Shown: positions 35,292-45,210, counted from the first letter of the stretch. The stretch is 64,000 nucleotides of DNA from Flavobacterium piscisymbiosum (GCF_020905295.1 NZ_JAJJMM010000001.1:1240001-1304000); one strand, 5' to 3'. Numbers and translations: made by a program. Notes: a model not told the origin generated them from the letters alone.

Positions 35292-35738
35292 ATGAAATTA
35301 CAAGTAAAAGAGCTTACTACCATACAGGCAATGGTTGACCAAATAGAAACCATGCGATTTCTTTATCCTAATTTATCGATTGAAAAATATCAGGATTACC
35401 TATCTGAAATGGTACCTCATAATTATATTCAGATTGGTGTTTTTGAAAAAGATATTTGTGTTGGAATTACAGGTTGCTGGTCTGCTACTAAATTATGGAC
35501 AGGTAAATATCTCGAAATAGATAATTTTGTTGTAAATCCGGATCATCGTTCTAAAGGAATAGGAAAATTATTAACAGATTATATCGAAAAAAAGGCTTTA
35601 GAGCTGGATTGTAGTTCTATAGTTTTAGATGCTTTTACCGGAAATTTCGCCGCTCATCGCTTTTACTACAATCAGGGTTACGGACCAAAAGGTTTTCATT
35701 TTGTTAAAATATTAGACGAAAAAAAACTAACACAATAA
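35292..35738 (+). CDS. GNAT family N-acetyltransferase
   Basis: A protein of 148 residues from the ATG at 35292. TTG 35271 and ATG 35274 are in frame, but a TATTTTTG promoter-like motif (35266-35273) covers them. Motif A is clear: NFVVNPDHRSKGIGKLLTDY at about 77-96, with the R-x-x-G-I-G acetyl-CoA loop. Motif B follows in DAFTGNFAAHRFYYNQGY. The acceptor is unknown. It is a single gene. Confidence 0.88.
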   Translation: MKLQVKELTTIQAMVDQIETMRFLYPNLSIEKYQDYLSEMVPHNYIQIGVFEKDICVGITGCWSATKLWTGKYLEIDNFVVNPDHRSKGIGKLLTDYIEKKALELDCSSIVLDAFTGNFAAHRFYYNQGYGPKGFHFVKILDEKKLTQ

Positions 35739-35832
35739 AATTACACACCATTTTTTTTATTGAACCTACAAAAGCAATAATAAACCAAAGAATTGGTTAT
35801 TTTTGTTTTACAAACTTTATTATAAAATTATT

Positions 35833-37293
35833 TTGGGATTATATAAAAATCTGTTCAAACAAACTGCTATTTACGGACTAGCGACTGTATTACCAAGAAT
35901 GCTAAGTTTTTTATTGGTAAGATTGTACACTGGTATTTTACCAACTGCAGAATATGGCGAGGTTTCGATCGTTTTGTCATGGATGGTTTTCTTTAATGTG
36001 GTTCTTTCTTACGGAATGGAAACTGCATTTTTTAGATTCTATAGTGCCGAGGATGATAAGAAAAATGTAATCGCAACTTCTACAATATCAATATTTTGGT
36101 CCTCGATTCTTTTCTTATTTGCGGCTTTAATTTTTAGAAATACATTAGCAAGTCTTGCCGAAGTCGATGTACAATATATTACCTATACCGTTTGGATTTT
36201 AGTTCTGGATGCTTTGGTTTTAATACCGTTTTCTAAACTTAGAGCCAATCAGAGACCAATGGTTTATGCTGCGATTAAAATAGGAAACGTAGTCATCAAT
36301 TTATTACTGAATATCTTCTTTTTAATATACTTGCCTAAACTTGCTGCAGCAAATCCTAACTCAGTTTGGGACAATTTATATGTTGAGAATTTCCAGATTG
36401 CCTATATTTTCATTGCAAATCTACTGGCAAGTTTAGCCACATTCATTGTATTGTCACCAAATTATCTTTCATTGGGAAGAAAATTCGATCCGGTACTTTG
36501 GAAAAAAATGATGAAATACGGTTTGCCAATTTTGGTTGCCGGACTTGCATTTGCTGTTAACGAACATTTCGATAAAATTCTTTTAGGATATTTATTACCT
36601 GAAAATTTAGCGAAATCAGAAGTTGGAGCCTATTCAGCTTGTTACAAATTAGGTTTATTTATGGTCTTGTTTGCAACCGCTTTTAGATTAGGGATAGAAC
36701 CTTTCTTTTTTAGTCACGCTAAAAATGCCAATGCACCTCAAACTTATGCCGTAATCACAAAATATTTTGTTATTCTGGGTTCGTTAATTTTATTAGGAGT
36801 AATTGTTTTTGCCGATGTTTTAAAATATCTTTTACTAGACAATAAGTCCTATTGGGAAGCAATGAAAGTCGTTCCTTTAATTATCCTGGCGAACTTCTTC
36901 TTAGGAATTTACAACAACTTATCGGTTTGGTATAAACTGACTGATAAAACAAAAATTGGAGCATACATCTCGATTGTTGGAGCGATTGTAACATTGGTTT
37001 TAAATTATTTTTTAATTCCAAAATATAGTTACTACGGTTCTGCAATTGCCACGATTTCGGCTTACGGAAGTATGATGTTGATTTCTTATGTATTAGGAAA
37101 CAAATATTATCCTATACCTTATGATATGAACAAAATTGGAGCGTATCTGGGAATTTCAATTGTATTTTCGGCTATTTCTTTTTACGGTTTTAGAGAAAAT
37201 TATTTTATTGGAGTTCCGTTATTATTAGCATTCATGTATTTTGTTTATCATAACGAAAAAGACACCATCAAAGGAATAATGAATAGAAAGTAG
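35833..37293 (+). CDS. Polysaccharide flippase / oligosaccharide exporter family
   Basis: An integral membrane protein of 486 residues with about fourteen hydrophobic segments. I place the start at the TTG 35833 (GLYKNLFKQTAIYGLATVLP). An earlier in-frame TTG at 35803 overlaps a TATTTTTG motif (35798-35805) and adds a less typical tail. The N-terminal LFKQTAIYGLATVLPRMLSF and the GTAxxGEVS-like loop place it in the polysaccharide exporter (Wzx/MurJ-like) superfamily. Not linked to glycosyltransferases here; dut follows. It may export a lineage-specific glycan. Confidence 0.82.
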   Translation: MGLYKNLFKQTAIYGLATVLPRMLSFLLVRLYTGILPTAEYGEVSIVLSWMVFFNVVLSYGMETAFFRFYSAEDDKKNVIATSTISIFWSSILFLFAALIFRNTLASLAEVDVQYITYTVWILVLDALVLIPFSKLRANQRPMVYAAIKIGNVVINLLLNIFFLIYLPKLAAANPNSVWDNLYVENFQIAYIFIANLLASLATFIVLSPNYLSLGRKFDPVLWKKMMKYGLPILVAGLAFAVNEHFDKILLGYLLPENLAKSEVGAYSACYKLGLFMVLFATAFRLGIEPFFFSHAKNANAPQTYAVITKYFVILGSLILLGVIVFADVLKYLLLDNKSYWEAMKVVPLIILANFFLGIYNNLSVWYKLTDKTKIGAYISIVGAIVTLVLNYFLIPKYSYYGSAIATISAYGSMMLISYVLGNKYYPIPYDMNKIGAYLGISIVFSAISFYGFRENYFIGVPLLLAFMYFVYHNEKDTIKGIMNRK

Positions 37294-37344
37294 AATTGAG
37301 TTTTAATACATTCAATTCGTTTTTTAATATTTTTAAAATAAAAA

Positions 37345-37779
37345 ATGAAAATACAAATTATCAATAAATCACAGCACGCTTTACCAAACTACGAAACAAT
37401 TGCTTCGGCAGGAATGGATTTACGTGCCAATTTAACAGAGTCAATCACATTAAAACCATTAGAAAGAACCATTGTAAAAACAGGTCTTTTTATTGAACTA
37501 CCAATAGGTTACGAAGCACAGGTTCGACCAAGAAGCGGATTAGCAGCCAAAAAAGGAGTTACGGTTTTAAATTCTCCTGGAACAGTCGATGCAGATTATA
37601 GAGGTGAAATAGGTGTAATTTTAGTAAATTTATCTAATGAAGCATTCGTAATCGAAAATGGAGAACGAATCGCACAATTAATCATTGCCAAACACGAAAG
37701 AGCCGAATGGATAGAAGTTGCAGAACTTTCTGAAACATCAAGAGGCGAAGGCGGTTTTGGAAGTACGGGAGTGAAGTAG
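37345..37779 (+). CDS. dut: Deoxyuridine 5'-triphosphate nucleotidohydrolase
   Basis: A 144-residue trimeric dUTPase, converting dUTP to dUMP and pyrophosphate. All five motifs are seen: AGMDLRAN, the [11 protein letters not shown] loop, [21 protein letters not shown], and the C-terminal phosphate arm [10 protein letters not shown]. Length is standard. It follows the flippase by 51 bases. Confidence 0.96.
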   Translation: MKIQIINKSQHALPNYETIASAGMDLRANLTESITLKPLERTIVKTGLFIELPIGYEAQVRPRSGLAAKKGVTVLNSPGTVDADYRGEIGVILVNLSNEAFVIENGERIAQLIIAKHERAEWIEVAELSETSRGEGGFGSTGVK

Positions 37780-37870
37780 TTTTAAGTTGCAGTTTTCAGT
37801 CACAGTCATAGTAATCAGTTTCTGTACTTTGCGACCTTAAAATGAAATGAATCATCTTGCGATCTTTGCG

Positions 37871-37892
37871 AATCCCGATAGCTATCGGGATT
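37871..37892. repeat. Dispersed palindrome copy 2 (AATCCCGATAGCTATCGGGATT)
   Basis: A perfect 22-base palindrome in the 266-base gap between dut and the nucleotidyltransferase. The gap also has two imperfect direct copies of a phrase ending ATCAGTTTCTGTACTTT (ends near 37830 and 37954), with no gene. Confidence 0.85.
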
Positions 37893-38045
37893 GCGAACTT
37901 TGCGGTTAAATAGTTTTCAGTTGGAGTTGTAGTAATATCAGTTTCTGTACTTTAAACAAAAACAAAATAAATAACCTTTGCGGTTAAAATTAAGAACCAA
38001 ACTAAGAGGATTTTTTTAAATCTTCGAATAAAATAAAAAGACAAA

Positions 38046-39062
38046 ATGAAAATAATCGTTCCAATGGCAGGTCGAGGATCAAGACTTAGGCCACATACTT
38101 TAACTGTTCCAAAACCATTAATTCCTGTTGCGGGTAAATCTATTGTTCATCGTTTAGTTGAAGACATTGCTAAAATATTAAAAGAACCTATCGAAGAAGT
38201 GGCTTTTATTTTAGGAGATCCTGCTTTTTTTGGAGATGATCTTGTTGCAAGTTTAGAAGAATTGGCCGGGAGTTTAGGAGCAAAAGCTTCTATCTATCGT
38301 CAGGATTTACCATTAGGAACCGGTCATGCTATTATGTGTGCAAAAGAATCTTTGTCCGGGCCTGCAGTTATCGCTTACGCGGATACCTTAATCAGAGCAG
38401 ATTTCGAACTAGATCCTGCTGCAGATGCTGTAATTTGGGTAAAACAAGTAGATCAGCCGGAAGCATTTGGTGTTGTAAAACTGAATCAGAATAATGAAAT
38501 TATAGAATTGGTCGAAAAACCAAAAGAATTCGTAAGTGATTTAGCCGTTATCGGAATCTATTATTTTAAAGAAGTTGGAGATTTAAAAAAAGAACTTCAG
38601 GGAGTTTTGGATAACAATATCCAGAATGGTGGAGAATACCAAATCAACGATGGGATTAAGGCAATGATGGCTAATGGTAAAGTTTTTAAAACCGGAAGCG
38701 TTGACGAATGGATGGATTGCGGAAACAAAGATGTTACGGTTGAAACCAATTCAAGAATGTTAGGATTTTTGCACAATGACGGAGAACATCTTGTAGATTA
38801 TGATGTACAGTTAGAAAACTCAACCATTATTCCTCCTTGTTATATTGGCGAAAATGTAGTGTTGAAAAACGCAACCGTTGGACCAAATGTTTCAATAGGA
38901 AAAGGATGTCACGTTATCGATAGTTCGATCAAAAATAGTCTGGTTCAAACTTATTCTCAAATAAAAAACGCTAACTTAGACAATGCTATGATAGGAAATC
39001 ACGTTGTTTATGATGGTAAGTTTACCAGTATTAGTATTGGTGATTATTCGGTTTTAGAATAA
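38046..39062 (+). CDS. Sugar-phosphate nucleotidyltransferase
   Basis: A 338-residue NTP transferase. The N-terminal activating motif is MAGRGSRLRPHT with VPKPLIPVAGKS, and EKPKEFVSDLAVIGIYYF lies in the core. The C-terminal quarter (about 255-335) is a left-handed beta-helix of hexapeptide-like turns. The closest relatives I know act as glucose-1-phosphate thymidylyl- or uridylyltransferases, but the sugar cannot be fixed from sequence. It probably supplies activated sugars for surface glycans. Confidence 0.85.
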   Translation: MKIIVPMAGRGSRLRPHTLTVPKPLIPVAGKSIVHRLVEDIAKILKEPIEEVAFILGDPAFFGDDLVASLEELAGSLGAKASIYRQDLPLGTGHAIMCAKESLSGPAVIAYADTLIRADFELDPAADAVIWVKQVDQPEAFGVVKLNQNNEIIELVEKPKEFVSDLAVIGIYYFKEVGDLKKELQGVLDNNIQNGGEYQINDGIKAMMANGKVFKTGSVDEWMDCGNKDVTVETNSRMLGFLHNDGEHLVDYDVQLENSTIIPPCYIGENVVLKNATVGPNVSIGKGCHVIDSSIKNSLVQTYSQIKNANLDNAMIGNHVVYDGKFTSISIGDYSVLE

Positions 39063-39102
39063 ATATAAGTTTAAAGAGGTACGATTTGATACAATTACAA
39101 AA

Positions 39103-39206
39103 TCAACACGAATTTCACTAATTGACACTAATTTAGTTTGTGAAATTAATTTCACAAACTAAATTAAGCCATTAAAATTTGTGCAAATTAGTGAAATTCG
39201 TGTTGA
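39103..39206. repeat. Nested palindromic element
   Basis: Outer arms 39103-39123 and 39186-39206 are perfect 21-base reverse complements. Inside, 39130-39165 is a perfect 36-base palindrome without loop. The outer arm resembles the hairpin at 57582-57639 (CGAATTTCAC phrase), so it belongs to a dispersed family. It fills most of the 216-base gap. Confidence 0.88.
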
Positions 39207-39278
39207 AGCTTAATTTATAGTATTTGTATTCATTAGGCTCAAAAAGATTCGTTTTTGTTTAAAGATTAAATTATAGAG

Positions 39279-40631
39279 ATGATACAAAAAGGAGTTATAG
39301 TCATTTTATTTTTCGTTTTGCTTGGCAATCCAGTTTCGGTTATGGCACAAACAGAACCGGAGGATATTGCTATGGCAACTGATGAATATCAGGATGCTTT
39401 TTATGAATCATTAAAACAAAAAGGAATTGAAAATTATGATAAAGCAATAGCATCACTAGATAAATGTGTAAAGCTAAAACCCAATGATGCTGTAGCTTAT
39501 TTTGAATTAGGCAAAAATTATCTATCATTAAAAGATTATCGAAACGCACAGGATTCGTTTGAAAAAGCGACTCAATTAGATCCAAAAAACAAATGGTATT
39601 GGTTAGGAATTTATGATGTAAGCTACGAAACCAAGAACTATCCTTTGGCGATTGAAACCATTCATAAAATAATTTCTTTTGACGAAGAATATAAAGATGA
39701 TTTGATTTCGTTATACATGATTACCAATCAATTTGATAAGGCTCTTGTAACGATCAATGAAATGAATGATAAATTCGGAAAATCAGAAGATCGAGACAGA
39801 TACAAATTGCAGATTTTATCTCAGGGAAAATATCAAAATGCTGAAATTTCCAATTTGATTGATCAGATAAAAAAGAATCCGAAAGAAGAATCGAATTATG
39901 TAAATCTGATTTTTCTATATTCTAAAGCAGAAGAAACAGACAAAGCGCTTGATGTTGCAAAACAATTAGCAAAGGCAGTTCCGGATTCTGAATGGGCTCA
40001 GGTAAGTATGTTTAAAGTATATTTAGACGACAATCAGTCTGAGAAAGCCATTAAATCGATGAATGTCATTTTATCAAGTTCAAAAATTGATTCAAAAATT
40101 AAACATCGTACTTTAAATGAGTTTTTGATTTATGTAAACAAAAATCCGCAATATGCTCCGGAGTTAGAAAAAGCAATTGCTTATTTTGATAACGATAAAG
40201 AAATTGATGTTGCAAAAGAGGTAGGGAAATTTTATCACAGCAAAGGTCAGTTTGAGAATGCGATTAAGTATTATGAAAAAGATTTAAAATCAAATTCAGA
40301 TACAGATCGTGAAACCAATTTGTTATTGCTTGAAGCTTATGCACAGGCAAAGCAATTTGAACCCATGACAAAAAGAGCGATGAATATGATTGATGTTTAT
40401 CCTAGTCAGCCTCAATTTTATTATTATGCAGGTTTAGGAAACAATCAGTTAAAACAATTTAAAAATGCAAAAACCGTTTTAGAAATGGGACTCGATTATG
40501 TGGTTGATGATAAAACGCTCGAAGCAAATTTTAATATTCAATTGGGAGAAGCATATAATGGTCTGGGAGATGCTAAGAAAAAAGAGGAATACTTTTTGAA
40601 GGCAAATGAATTATTAAAGAAAAAAAAGTAA
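39279..40631 (+). CDS. Tetratricopeptide repeat protein, exported
   Basis: A 450-residue protein with a signal peptide (about 1-24, ending VMAQ) and TPR repeats through most of its length. The clearest is at about 55-110 (LKPNDAVAYFELGKNYLSLK and the NAQDSFEKATQLDPKN repeat), and another set lies at about 310-445. TPRs bind other proteins. It is followed closely by a DUF4292 lipoprotein and an EnvC-like protein, and the three are probably one envelope operon. Exact role unknown. Confidence 0.85.
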   Translation: MIQKGVIVILFFVLLGNPVSVMAQTEPEDIAMATDEYQDAFYESLKQKGIENYDKAIASLDKCVKLKPNDAVAYFELGKNYLSLKDYRNAQDSFEKATQLDPKNKWYWLGIYDVSYETKNYPLAIETIHKIISFDEEYKDDLISLYMITNQFDKALVTINEMNDKFGKSEDRDRYKLQILSQGKYQNAEISNLIDQIKKNPKEESNYVNLIFLYSKAEETDKALDVAKQLAKAVPDSEWAQVSMFKVYLDDNQSEKAIKSMNVILSSSKIDSKIKHRTLNEFLIYVNKNPQYAPELEKAIAYFDNDKEIDVAKEVGKFYHSKGQFENAIKYYEKDLKSNSDTDRETNLLLLEAYAQAKQFEPMTKRAMNMIDVYPSQPQFYYYAGLGNNQLKQFKNAKTVLEMGLDYVVDDKTLEANFNIQLGEAYNGLGDAKKKEEYFLKANELLKKKK

Positions 40632-40645
40632 AAGACTAAATTCAG

Positions 40646-41428
40646 ATGAAAAAATATATAGCACTAGTATTGTTGACCGCTTTTATGGTTTCTTGTAAAT
40701 CAAAGGCAGTTGCAGTACAAAATAATAACGGCAATGCTGAAGTTATTACAAAAGAAGACAAAAAAGCAGTTGAGAAACATTACGATAATAAGTTAGATTT
40801 TTCGACTTTATACATAAAAGCCAGCGCGAGATATGCTGACGAAAAGCAAAGTCAAAATGTTACAGCCGATATTAGAATCGAAAAAGACAAACAGATCCTG
40901 GTAAGTGTTCGTTTTTTAGGAATTACAATGGCAAAAGCTTTGATAACGCCAACAACGGTAAGTTATTACGAAAAAATAAACAGCAGCTATTACGAAGGTG
41001 ATTTTACCAGTTTAAGCAAATGGTTGGGAACTGAATTAGATTATAGCAAAGTTCAAAATTTATTAGTAGGAGAAGCACTTGACGATTTAAGAAAAGGAAA
41101 GTATACCCAAACAATTGTAGACAATCTTTTTAAGTTAGAAGATCTAAAAGAAACAAATATAAAGAAAGCTTTCTATCTGGATGCAGAGAAATATTTGGTT
41201 CAAAAAGAAGAGATTTCGCAGCCTGCAGAAAACAGAATGTTACAAATTTCGTATGGTGACAGCAAAGTTTTTAATCAGGGGACACTTCCAACGAGTATTG
41301 AAATTAATGCAATTCAGCCGAAAGGGAAAACCAATATTAATTTGAATTACAATAATATTTCATTTAATGAAGAACTTTCTTTCCCTTATAGCGTACCAAG
41401 TGGTTATAAAAAAGTTATAATTAAGTAA
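40646..41428 (+). CDS. DUF4292 family lipoprotein
   Basis: A 260-residue lipoprotein: type II signal with VSC (Cys17), then a predominantly beta-sheet body. Its pattern (SARYADEKQSQNVTADIRIE, VSVRFLGITMAKALITPTTV) matches DUF4292, a Bacteroidota family with a LolB/LolA-like fold expected to bind lipid. It lies 14 bases after the TPR gene and 23 bases before the EnvC-like start. A role in lipoprotein or envelope transport is an inference from the fold. Confidence 0.82.
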   Translation: MKKYIALVLLTAFMVSCKSKAVAVQNNNGNAEVITKEDKKAVEKHYDNKLDFSTLYIKASARYADEKQSQNVTADIRIEKDKQILVSVRFLGITMAKALITPTTVSYYEKINSSYYEGDFTSLSKWLGTELDYSKVQNLLVGEALDDLRKGKYTQTIVDNLFKLEDLKETNIKKAFYLDAEKYLVQKEEISQPAENRMLQISYGDSKVFNQGTLPTSIEINAIQPKGKTNINLNYNNISFNEELSFPYSVPSGYKKVIIK

Positions 41429-41451
41429 ATTTGCAAAAAGAAAACATAAAC

Positions 41452-42735
41452 ATGCCAAAATTTCTCCTAAGCCTAATTTTTATATGTGCCACTACTTTTA
41501 TGTGGGCGCAAGATGATTCGCAACAAGAAAAACTTGAACAGCGTAAAGCTCAGATTCAACAGGAAATTAGAGACAACGAAAAAATGTTGCAGTCTGTAAA
41601 GAAAAAAGAAAAATCAGCAGTAAATGTTTTTTTGATTCAGGCGAATAAGATTAAACTTAAAGAGAAACTGATAAATACTACGGCAAAACAAGAAAAACTT
41701 TTAAGTAATGATATGTATATTAACCAGGTTAAGGTTAATAAATTAAAAAAAGAACTGGAGGTATTAAAAGCAGATTATGCAAAAATGATTCTGAAATCAT
41801 ACAAAAGCAGATCTGAGCAAAGCCGAGCCATGTTTATCTTATCTTCAGAAAGTTTTTTGCAAGCTTACAAAAGAGCCCAATATTTAAAACAATATACCAA
41901 TTTTAGAAAAAATCAAGGTTTAGAAATTCAATCAAAAACAGCACAATTAGTTGATTACAATGCTAAGTTGGATGGACAAAGACAGGTTAAGAAGAAAATT
42001 ATTGCCGAAAATCAGAAAGAAAAACAAAGCCTGGAAGTTGAGAAACAAGAACAGCAAAAACTAGTTAACTCAATCAAAAAAGATAAAAGTAAAATTATTG
42101 CCGATACAAAATCGAAACAACAGGAATCGAGAAGAATCGATGCTAAAATTAAGGACCTTATTCGTGAACAAATTAGATTAGCCAATAAAAGAGCCGAAGA
42201 AGAAAGACGTAAAAGAATTGCAGAAGGTAAAGCCAGCGAAGCAGAGAAAGCAGAAGCATCATCACCTAAAACTTATTCATCAGATAGAATTACTTTAACG
42301 CCAGAGGGTAAAATTTTAGCTGCAGATTTTAAAGCAAACAGAGGAAAACTGCCTTGGCCGGTAGAAAAAGGATTTATATCTCTTGGTTACGGAGATCAGC
42401 CACATCCGTTATATCCAACACTTACAGTTCATAATTCAGGAGTAGAGATTACCACAGAACAAGGAGCAAGCGCCCGTGCTGTATTTGAAGGAGTAGTATC
42501 AAAAGTTATCGCCTTGTCGCCTGTAAACAGAGCTGTTTTTATTCAGCATGGAGATTATTTTACAGTATATCAAAACCTAAGTTCGGTATCTGTTGAGCAA
42601 GGTGATAAAGTAAAAGTGAAACAAGTTCTTGGAAAAGTAAGAACAAGTGGAGACACAGGAAAAACAATTATTAAGTTTTTGATTATTCAAAATACATCAA
42701 ACAACAATCCTGAGGGATGGCTGCAAAACAGATAA
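41452..42735 (+). CDS. EnvC-like murein hydrolase activator (degenerate M23/LytM)
   Basis: A protein of 427 residues from the ATG at 41452; the earlier TTG frame start overlaps a TAAATTTG promoter-like motif. Signal peptide (about 1-19), a long coiled coil (about 22-255), then a LytM domain (about 310-425). The zinc site is not intact: the HxxxD motif appears as H-N-S-G-V-E and the HxH motif region reads IKFLI, so it is probably not a peptidase. This matches EnvC/NlpD-type activators of amidases. An amidase is encoded 4 kb downstream. Confidence 0.88.
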   Translation: MPKFLLSLIFICATTFMWAQDDSQQEKLEQRKAQIQQEIRDNEKMLQSVKKKEKSAVNVFLIQANKIKLKEKLINTTAKQEKLLSNDMYINQVKVNKLKKELEVLKADYAKMILKSYKSRSEQSRAMFILSSESFLQAYKRAQYLKQYTNFRKNQGLEIQSKTAQLVDYNAKLDGQRQVKKKIIAENQKEKQSLEVEKQEQQKLVNSIKKDKSKIIADTKSKQQESRRIDAKIKDLIREQIRLANKRAEEERRKRIAEGKASEAEKAEASSPKTYSSDRITLTPEGKILAADFKANRGKLPWPVEKGFISLGYGDQPHPLYPTLTVHNSGVEITTEQGASARAVFEGVVSKVIALSPVNRAVFIQHGDYFTVYQNLSSVSVEQGDKVKVKQVLGKVRTSGDTGKTIIKFLIIQNTSNNNPEGWLQNR

Positions 42736-42737
42736 TA

Positions 42738-42766
42738 AAAAAGGGAGCTAAATTAGCTCCCTTTTT
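42738..42766. terminator. Bidirectional intrinsic terminator
   Basis: AGGGAGCTA (42742-42750) pairs with TAGCTCCCT (42754-42762) around a 3-base loop, flanked by A and T tracts. It serves both the EnvC-like gene and the converging CBS gene. Confidence 0.88.
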
Positions 42767-42785
42767 CTTGGGTCGTTTTTTTTGG

Positions 42786-43205
42786 TTAATCATACTGTTC
42801 TAAAAAATACTTTAAAATATCAGTTGTAGTAACGATACCTTTAAGTTCCCCATTATCAACTACCGGAAGAGCGTGAAATTCTTCTTTCACAAAAATTTCT
42901 GCCGAATCTCTAATGATTGTGTTAGATGATATTGTTTTTGGTTTCGATGTCATTACCTGGGCAATAGTCAGCATATCCAGGATTGCTTCATCGGCACCTT
43001 CTTGTCCTTCAAACAAAGCTCCAAAAGTCAATCGGTTAATATCAGTTCTACTAATAATACCTACTACTTCCTTGCCACGAACAATTGGAATATGACGAAT
43101 GGCGTGTTTTTTTAACTTTTCAACTACTTTTTTAAGGTCGTCATTTTCATTTACGGTAACGACACTCTTAGTCATTATATGACTGATTGGTTCTCTTTTT
43201 TTCAT
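42786..43205 (-). CDS. CBS-domain protein
   Basis: A 139-residue protein made of two CBS domains (about 9-62 and 79-135). The pattern is typical: ISHIMTKSVVTVNENDDLKK, HIPIVRGKEVVGIISRTDI, then MTSKPKTISSNTIIRDSAEI and HALPVVDNGELKGIVTTTDI. A pair of CBS domains binds adenine nucleotides and senses energy state; with no catalytic domain it probably regulates another protein. Confidence 0.9.
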   Translation of the reverse strand: MKKREPISHIMTKSVVTVNENDDLKKVVEKLKKHAIRHIPIVRGKEVVGIISRTDINRLTFGALFEGQEGADEAILDMLTIAQVMTSKPKTISSNTIIRDSAEIFVKEEFHALPVVDNGELKGIVTTTDILKYFLEQYD

Positions 43206-43407
43206 AATTGATATGTTTTAAGGTTATATCAAATATGTCTCATTTTTCTCATAAATAATATGATTTTTGTCACCTTTGAGATATAGTTAAGTTGAATTTT
43301 AAAGACCGCATTTTTTATGTTTTTATTGAAAATGACAATCGAAATTGTAATTTTATAAAGGATAAAACACATTAGAAGATAAAAATCATTCTATTGTTCA
43401 TTTGAAA

Positions 43408-43440
43408 TTGTATCGATTGAAATTTAAAATAGTATTTTTG
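43408..43440 (+). promoter_or_regulatory. Promoter-like motif for rbfA (TTG-N22-TATTTTTG)
   Basis: TTG at 43408-43410 and TATTTTTG at 43433-43440, with 22 bases between, which is at the upper end of the known spacing. It leaves a very short leader before the rbfA ATG at 43445. Confidence 0.5.
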
Positions 43441-43444
43441 CACT

Positions 43445-43837
43445 ATGGAAACAAATAGACAGAAAAAAATAGGCGGTGTCATCCAGAAAGATTTGGTTGA
43501 TATTTTGCAAGGTGAAGTGAGAAAAAACGGAATTAGTAATTTGGTAATTTCGGTATCCAAAGTTAGTGTTACTTCAGATTTATCTGTGGCAACAGTGTAT
43601 TTAAGCATTTTTCCTCAGGACAAAGCCAAAGAAACTTTAGAAGGTATAAAATCAAATTCAACTCTAATTAAGCACGATTTATCACAACGTGTTCGTTTGC
43701 AATTGCGTCGTGTACCAAACTTGGTATTCTTTATCGATGACTCTCTTGATTATATCGAAAAAATCGATAATGCTTTATCAAACAGAGAAAACCCAATTGA
43801 AAATCGTGATCTTTTAGAAAAAAGAAGAAAATCATAA
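43445..43837 (+). CDS. rbfA: Ribosome-binding factor A
   Basis: A 130-residue KH-fold factor for 16S rRNA maturation of the 30S subunit. The RbfA pattern is clear: RQKKIGGVIQKDLVDILQGE, VTSDLSVATVYLSIFP and RVRLQLRRVPNLVFFIDDSL. A permease gene starts in frame-shifted overlap at its stop (TTG at 43839), so the two are probably co-transcribed. Confidence 0.95.
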   Translation: METNRQKKIGGVIQKDLVDILQGEVRKNGISNLVISVSKVSVTSDLSVATVYLSIFPQDKAKETLEGIKSNSTLIKHDLSQRVRLQLRRVPNLVFFIDDSLDYIEKIDNALSNRENPIENRDLLEKRRKS

Positions 43838-43838
43838 A

Positions 43839-45038
43839 TTGAATTTCCCCCTTTACATAGCCAAACGTTATATTTTTAGCAGAAGTAAAAACAATGCTAT
43901 CAATATTATTAATCGCATTGCCAGCATGGGAATTATTGTTGGCACAATGGCTTTGTTTGTGGTTTTATCTGTTTTTAGCGGTTTAAAGGTTTTTAGCCTT
44001 TCGTTTACAAACGAGATAGATCCCGATCTTAAAATTACGAGTACTTACGGAAAATCGTTTTTGATTACGCCGGAAAAGGAAAGCCAAATTAAAAAGATTG
44101 ACGGAGTTGTTTTGTATACCAAAATTATCGAAGAACGTGTTTTATTTTTGTTTAAAGACAAACAGCAGGTTACTTACTTAAAAGGTGTCGATCGAAACTA
44201 TCCTGTTGTTAACGATATCAAAAAAAAACTCTTTAACGGAGATTGGTTAAAACCGGAAACTTATCAGGTTGTTATTGGTTACGGAATTGCTCAGGATTTT
44301 TCGATGGGAATTCTTGATTTCGAAAATCCTCTGCAAATATTTGCTCCAAAACCCGGAAAAGGAGCAATCGAAAATCCCGAAGAAGCTTTTAATAAAACAG
44401 ATGTTTTACCAGTTGGGATTTATTCGATTAGTGAAGATTTAGATTCAAAATATGTTTTTGCAGATTTGGGTTTGGCACAGGAATTATTAATGTACAAGCC
44501 GAATCAAATTTCAGGAATCGAATTTAATCTGAAAGAAGGTGCAAATGAAAGTGTTATTAGTACTAAACTGAATACCATTTTCAATAATAAAATTACCATA
44601 AAAAACAGAGCACAACTTAATGAGTCTTTGTATAAAATGCTAAATACAGAAAATATAGTAGTTTACCTGATTTTTACTCTGGTAATTATTGTGGCACTTT
44701 TTAATTTAGTTGGAGCATTGATTATGATGATTTTAGAAAAGAAAGGAAACCTTAAAACCCTTTTTAATCTGGGAACAGAAATCAATAGTTTACGAAAAAT
44801 ATTCCTGCTTCAGGGAACCTTGCTAAGTGTTTTTGGAGGTATAATTGGTCTCGTTCTCGGTATCATTTTAGTACTGTTGCAACAACGATACGAACTCATT
44901 ATGATCACGCCAACCCTCGCATATCCCGTAGTTTTCAATCTTGAAAACGTACTTATAGTGATGGCAACAATTGTATCACTTGGTTTTGTGGCTTCTTTAA
45001 TTGCCAGCAGCCGTGTAAGCAAAAAGTTATTGGATTAG
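43839..45038 (+). CDS. ABC transporter permease, FtsX/LolC-E-like
   Basis: A 399-residue membrane protein starting at a TTG next to the rbfA stop. The N-terminal LYIAKRYIFSRSKNNAINII and the first membrane helix are typical of LolC/E and FtsX-MacB permeases. A periplasmic domain of about 225 residues (about 50-275) follows, then three C-terminal helices with the LKTLFNLGTEINSLRKIFL coupling region. It likely helps release lipoproteins from the inner membrane, but no LolD ATPase is adjacent. Confidence 0.85.
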   Translation: MNFPLYIAKRYIFSRSKNNAINIINRIASMGIIVGTMALFVVLSVFSGLKVFSLSFTNEIDPDLKITSTYGKSFLITPEKESQIKKIDGVVLYTKIIEERVLFLFKDKQQVTYLKGVDRNYPVVNDIKKKLFNGDWLKPETYQVVIGYGIAQDFSMGILDFENPLQIFAPKPGKGAIENPEEAFNKTDVLPVGIYSISEDLDSKYVFADLGLAQELLMYKPNQISGIEFNLKEGANESVISTKLNTIFNNKITIKNRAQLNESLYKMLNTENIVVYLIFTLVIIVALFNLVGALIMMILEKKGNLKTLFNLGTEINSLRKIFLLQGTLLSVFGGIIGLVLGIILVLLQQRYELIMITPTLAYPVVFNLENVLIVMATIVSLGFVASLIASSRVSKKLLD

Positions 45039-45210
45039 TATTTCCTACTAAAAAATATTACTTATATTTATCCTCTTAAAAAACTACCGTTTATGATTGT
45101 TTCTGCCTAATCCTATTTTATTTTCTTGAATAATTAGGATACTTACGTTTATTTTTCTTCAGTTCAGATCATTGCATCCGGACTAATATTATCATTTATC
45201 CTAACATATC

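Noticed and set aside
45039..45210. Possible small RNA or regulator before the MATE gene
   Set aside because: Only weak CCTAAT/ATTAGG pairs are visible, with no stable stem or T-tract.
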